Translations under genes and position numbers: made by a program
Shown here: in pieces, positions 11,909 through 13,034 of the stretch
Layout: every line of letters starts with the position of its first letter
How positions within the stretch are numbered: position 1 is the stretch's first letter
The notes under the pieces: model-generated
Seen by the model: the letters and a program-made list of their open reading frames with translations, nothing else
Database searches by the model: none
Told to the model about the DNA's origin: nothing
Origin: Chloroflexota bacterium
Lineage (GTDB): Bacteria; Chloroflexota; Anaerolineae; 4572-78
Direction of reading: 5' to 3'
Assembly (NCBI GenBank): GCA_024278725.1
Contig: JAJRSQ010000316.1
Coordinates: 1 to 13,034, forward strand
DNA: 13,034 nucleotides

Positions 11909-13034
11909 CCTACAGCCTTTACCTGCACGTGCCGTTTTGCCGTAAAAAATGCAGCTATTGCGATTTTAATACCTTCGCCGGGATGGAAGCCAATTTCGAC
12001 GCATATACCGCCGCGCTGTGCCGCGAGATTCGGCTGATGGGGGCGCACCGCCATCGCCCGCCCGTGCGCACGATTTTCATCGGCGGGGGGACGCCCACCG
12101 TGCTGGCGATTCCGCAGTTGGCGGATATTTTGCAGGCGTGTTTTGCGGCGTTCGAGATTTTGCCCGAGGCGGAAATCACCAGCGAGGCGAACCCCGGCAC
12201 GGTGGACGAAGGCTGCCTGCGCGAGCTGCTGGCGCTGGGGGTGAACCGGCTCAGTTTCGGCGCACAAAGTTTCAACCCGGCGGAACTTTCCATGCTCGGT
12301 CGGATTCACTCGGCGGAGAGCATCGGGGAAACGGTGAACGCTGCGCGCCGAGCGGGCGTCATCAATTTGAATTTGGATTTGATTTACGGGCTGCCGAATC
12401 AGTCGGTTGCACAGTGGGAAAATACCCTGCGGCACACCATCGCGCTGGATGTGGAACATATTTCACTGTACAGCCTGACGCTGGAGCGGGGCACGGCGCT
12501 GCGGGCGCAGGTGGCGCGGGGCGAGTTGCCGCCGCCGGATGGCGACCTCGCCGCCGATATGTATGAGCTGGCGGATGCACGGCTCGCCGAGGCGGGTTAC
12601 CGGCAGTATGAAATTTCAAACTGGGCGAAGCCCGGTTTTGCGTGCCGCCACAATCTGACCTATTGGCGGAATGAGCCGTATCTGGGGATGGGTCCCGGCG
12701 CGCACAGTTTTGAGGCGGGCGAACGCTGGTGGACGGTGCGGAATGTGGAAAAATATATTTCGCAGGTGAATGCCGTCCCCGCGGAAAGCCATCCGCGCCC
12801 CGGGATGGCGGATTTTGAAGCAATTGACCGCCGGCTGGAGATGGGGGAAACGATGATGCTGGGTTTGCGCCTGACCGAAGAGGGGGTGACGCGGGCGGCG
12901 TTTCGGGCGCGGTTCGGGGTGGCGGTGGATACAATTTTCGGCGCGGAAATAGAAAAATTAACGGCGCTGGGTCTGTTGGAAGCAGACTCGCAGCGCCTGA
13001 AATTGACCCCATCCGCGCGGTTGTTGGGCAATCG
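11881..13034 (+). CDS. hemW: HemW-type radical-SAM heme chaperone (3' end cut by window)
   Basis: The frame is open from ATG 11881 to the window end (384 codons and two bases), nearly the full family length of about 380-400. The cluster motif is FCRKKCSYCDF (C20, C24, C27). CDF in place of a fourth cysteine separates HemW from the oxidase HemN. Other hallmarks are IGGGTPT, SEANPGT, RLSFGAQSFN, NLDLIYGLPNQ, HISLYSLTLERG and YEISNWAKPG. The HNLTYW heme-binding signature follows. The C-terminal HemW domain is under way at the cut. HemW proteins bind heme and are thought to insert it into respiratory enzymes, but older annotation calls them coproporphyrinogen oxidase. There is no clear ribosome-binding site before this ATG. 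A TTG at 11896 would remove five codons of repeat-derived sequence. Confidence 0.92.
   Translation, partial: MGLETLNPNPYSLYLHVPFCRKKCSYCDFNTFAGMEANFDAYTAALCREIRLMGAHRHRPPVRTIFIGGGTPTVLAIPQLADILQACFAAFEILPEAEITSEANPGTVDEGCLRELLALGVNRLSFGAQSFNPAELSMLGRIHSAESIGETVNAARRAGVINLNLDLIYGLPNQSVAQWENTLRHTIALDVEHISLYSLTLERGTALRAQVARGELPPPDGDLAADMYELADARLAEAGYRQYEISNWAKPGFACRHNLTYWRNEPYLGMGPGAHSFEAGERWWTVRNVEKYISQVNAVPAESHPRPGMADFEAIDRRLEMGETMMLGLRLTEEGVTRAAFRARFGVAVDTIFGAEIEKLTALGLLEADSQRLKLTPSARLLGN

Noticed and set aside
11743..12459. Minus-strand open frame overlapping the 5' half of hemW
   Set aside because: It overlaps clear radical-SAM coding sequence and the divergent promoter region, and has no domain or ribosome site.

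Overview
The window is about 13 kb of a moderately GC-rich bacterial chromosome with close-packed genes, mostly on the minus strand. Gene content suggests a Chloroflexota-type organism (Anaerolineae-like). It includes a MalG-type sugar ABC permease tail, an LPETG-tailed secreted Ig-like protein, a NarL-type two-component pair, mtaB, an SCP2 protein, a LysM/M23 lipoprotein and a long RecJ. That assignment is inference from gene style; there is no 16S or other marker. No tRNA, rRNA, CRISPR array, transposase or phage gene was seen.

Layout. (1) 1-130: end of a plus-strand sugar ABC permease, followed by a dispersed GTCATTGCGAG-type palindromic element and a bidirectional terminator. (2) 406-1287, minus: two small envelope genes. 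One is a secreted LPETG protein with a consensus promoter and a leader hairpin. The other is a 39-residue single-span membrane protein with its own promoter and terminator. (3) 1332-4621, minus: mtaB, then a NarL-type response regulator and its histidine kinase. (4) 4631-5144, minus: a stand-alone SCP2 gene whose leader is almost entirely an 11-copy 7-bp tandem repeat. (5) 5169-11770, minus: a Cas4/RecB-like PD-(D/E)XK Fe-S nuclease, recJ, a LysM/M23 lipoprotein and a three-module secreted protein, possibly cotranscribed. (6) 11824-13034, plus: divergent hemW, cut by the window end.

Functionally, the window mixes housekeeping RNA modification (mtaB), DNA processing (recJ and the nuclease), heme or radical-SAM chemistry (hemW) and cell-surface proteins.

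The most unusual feature is not a gene. At least eight tracts with a 7-bp period, built from different heptamers, sit in the gaps between genes, and one lies in frame inside recJ. One array starts at the predicted transcription start of the SCP2 gene. Another exactly fills the nuclease-recJ gap and folds into a 16-bp perfect inverted repeat. A third runs through the hemW start codon. Heptanucleotide repeats of this general style (STRRs) are known from cyanobacteria. Their density and variety here is the candidate undescribed system.
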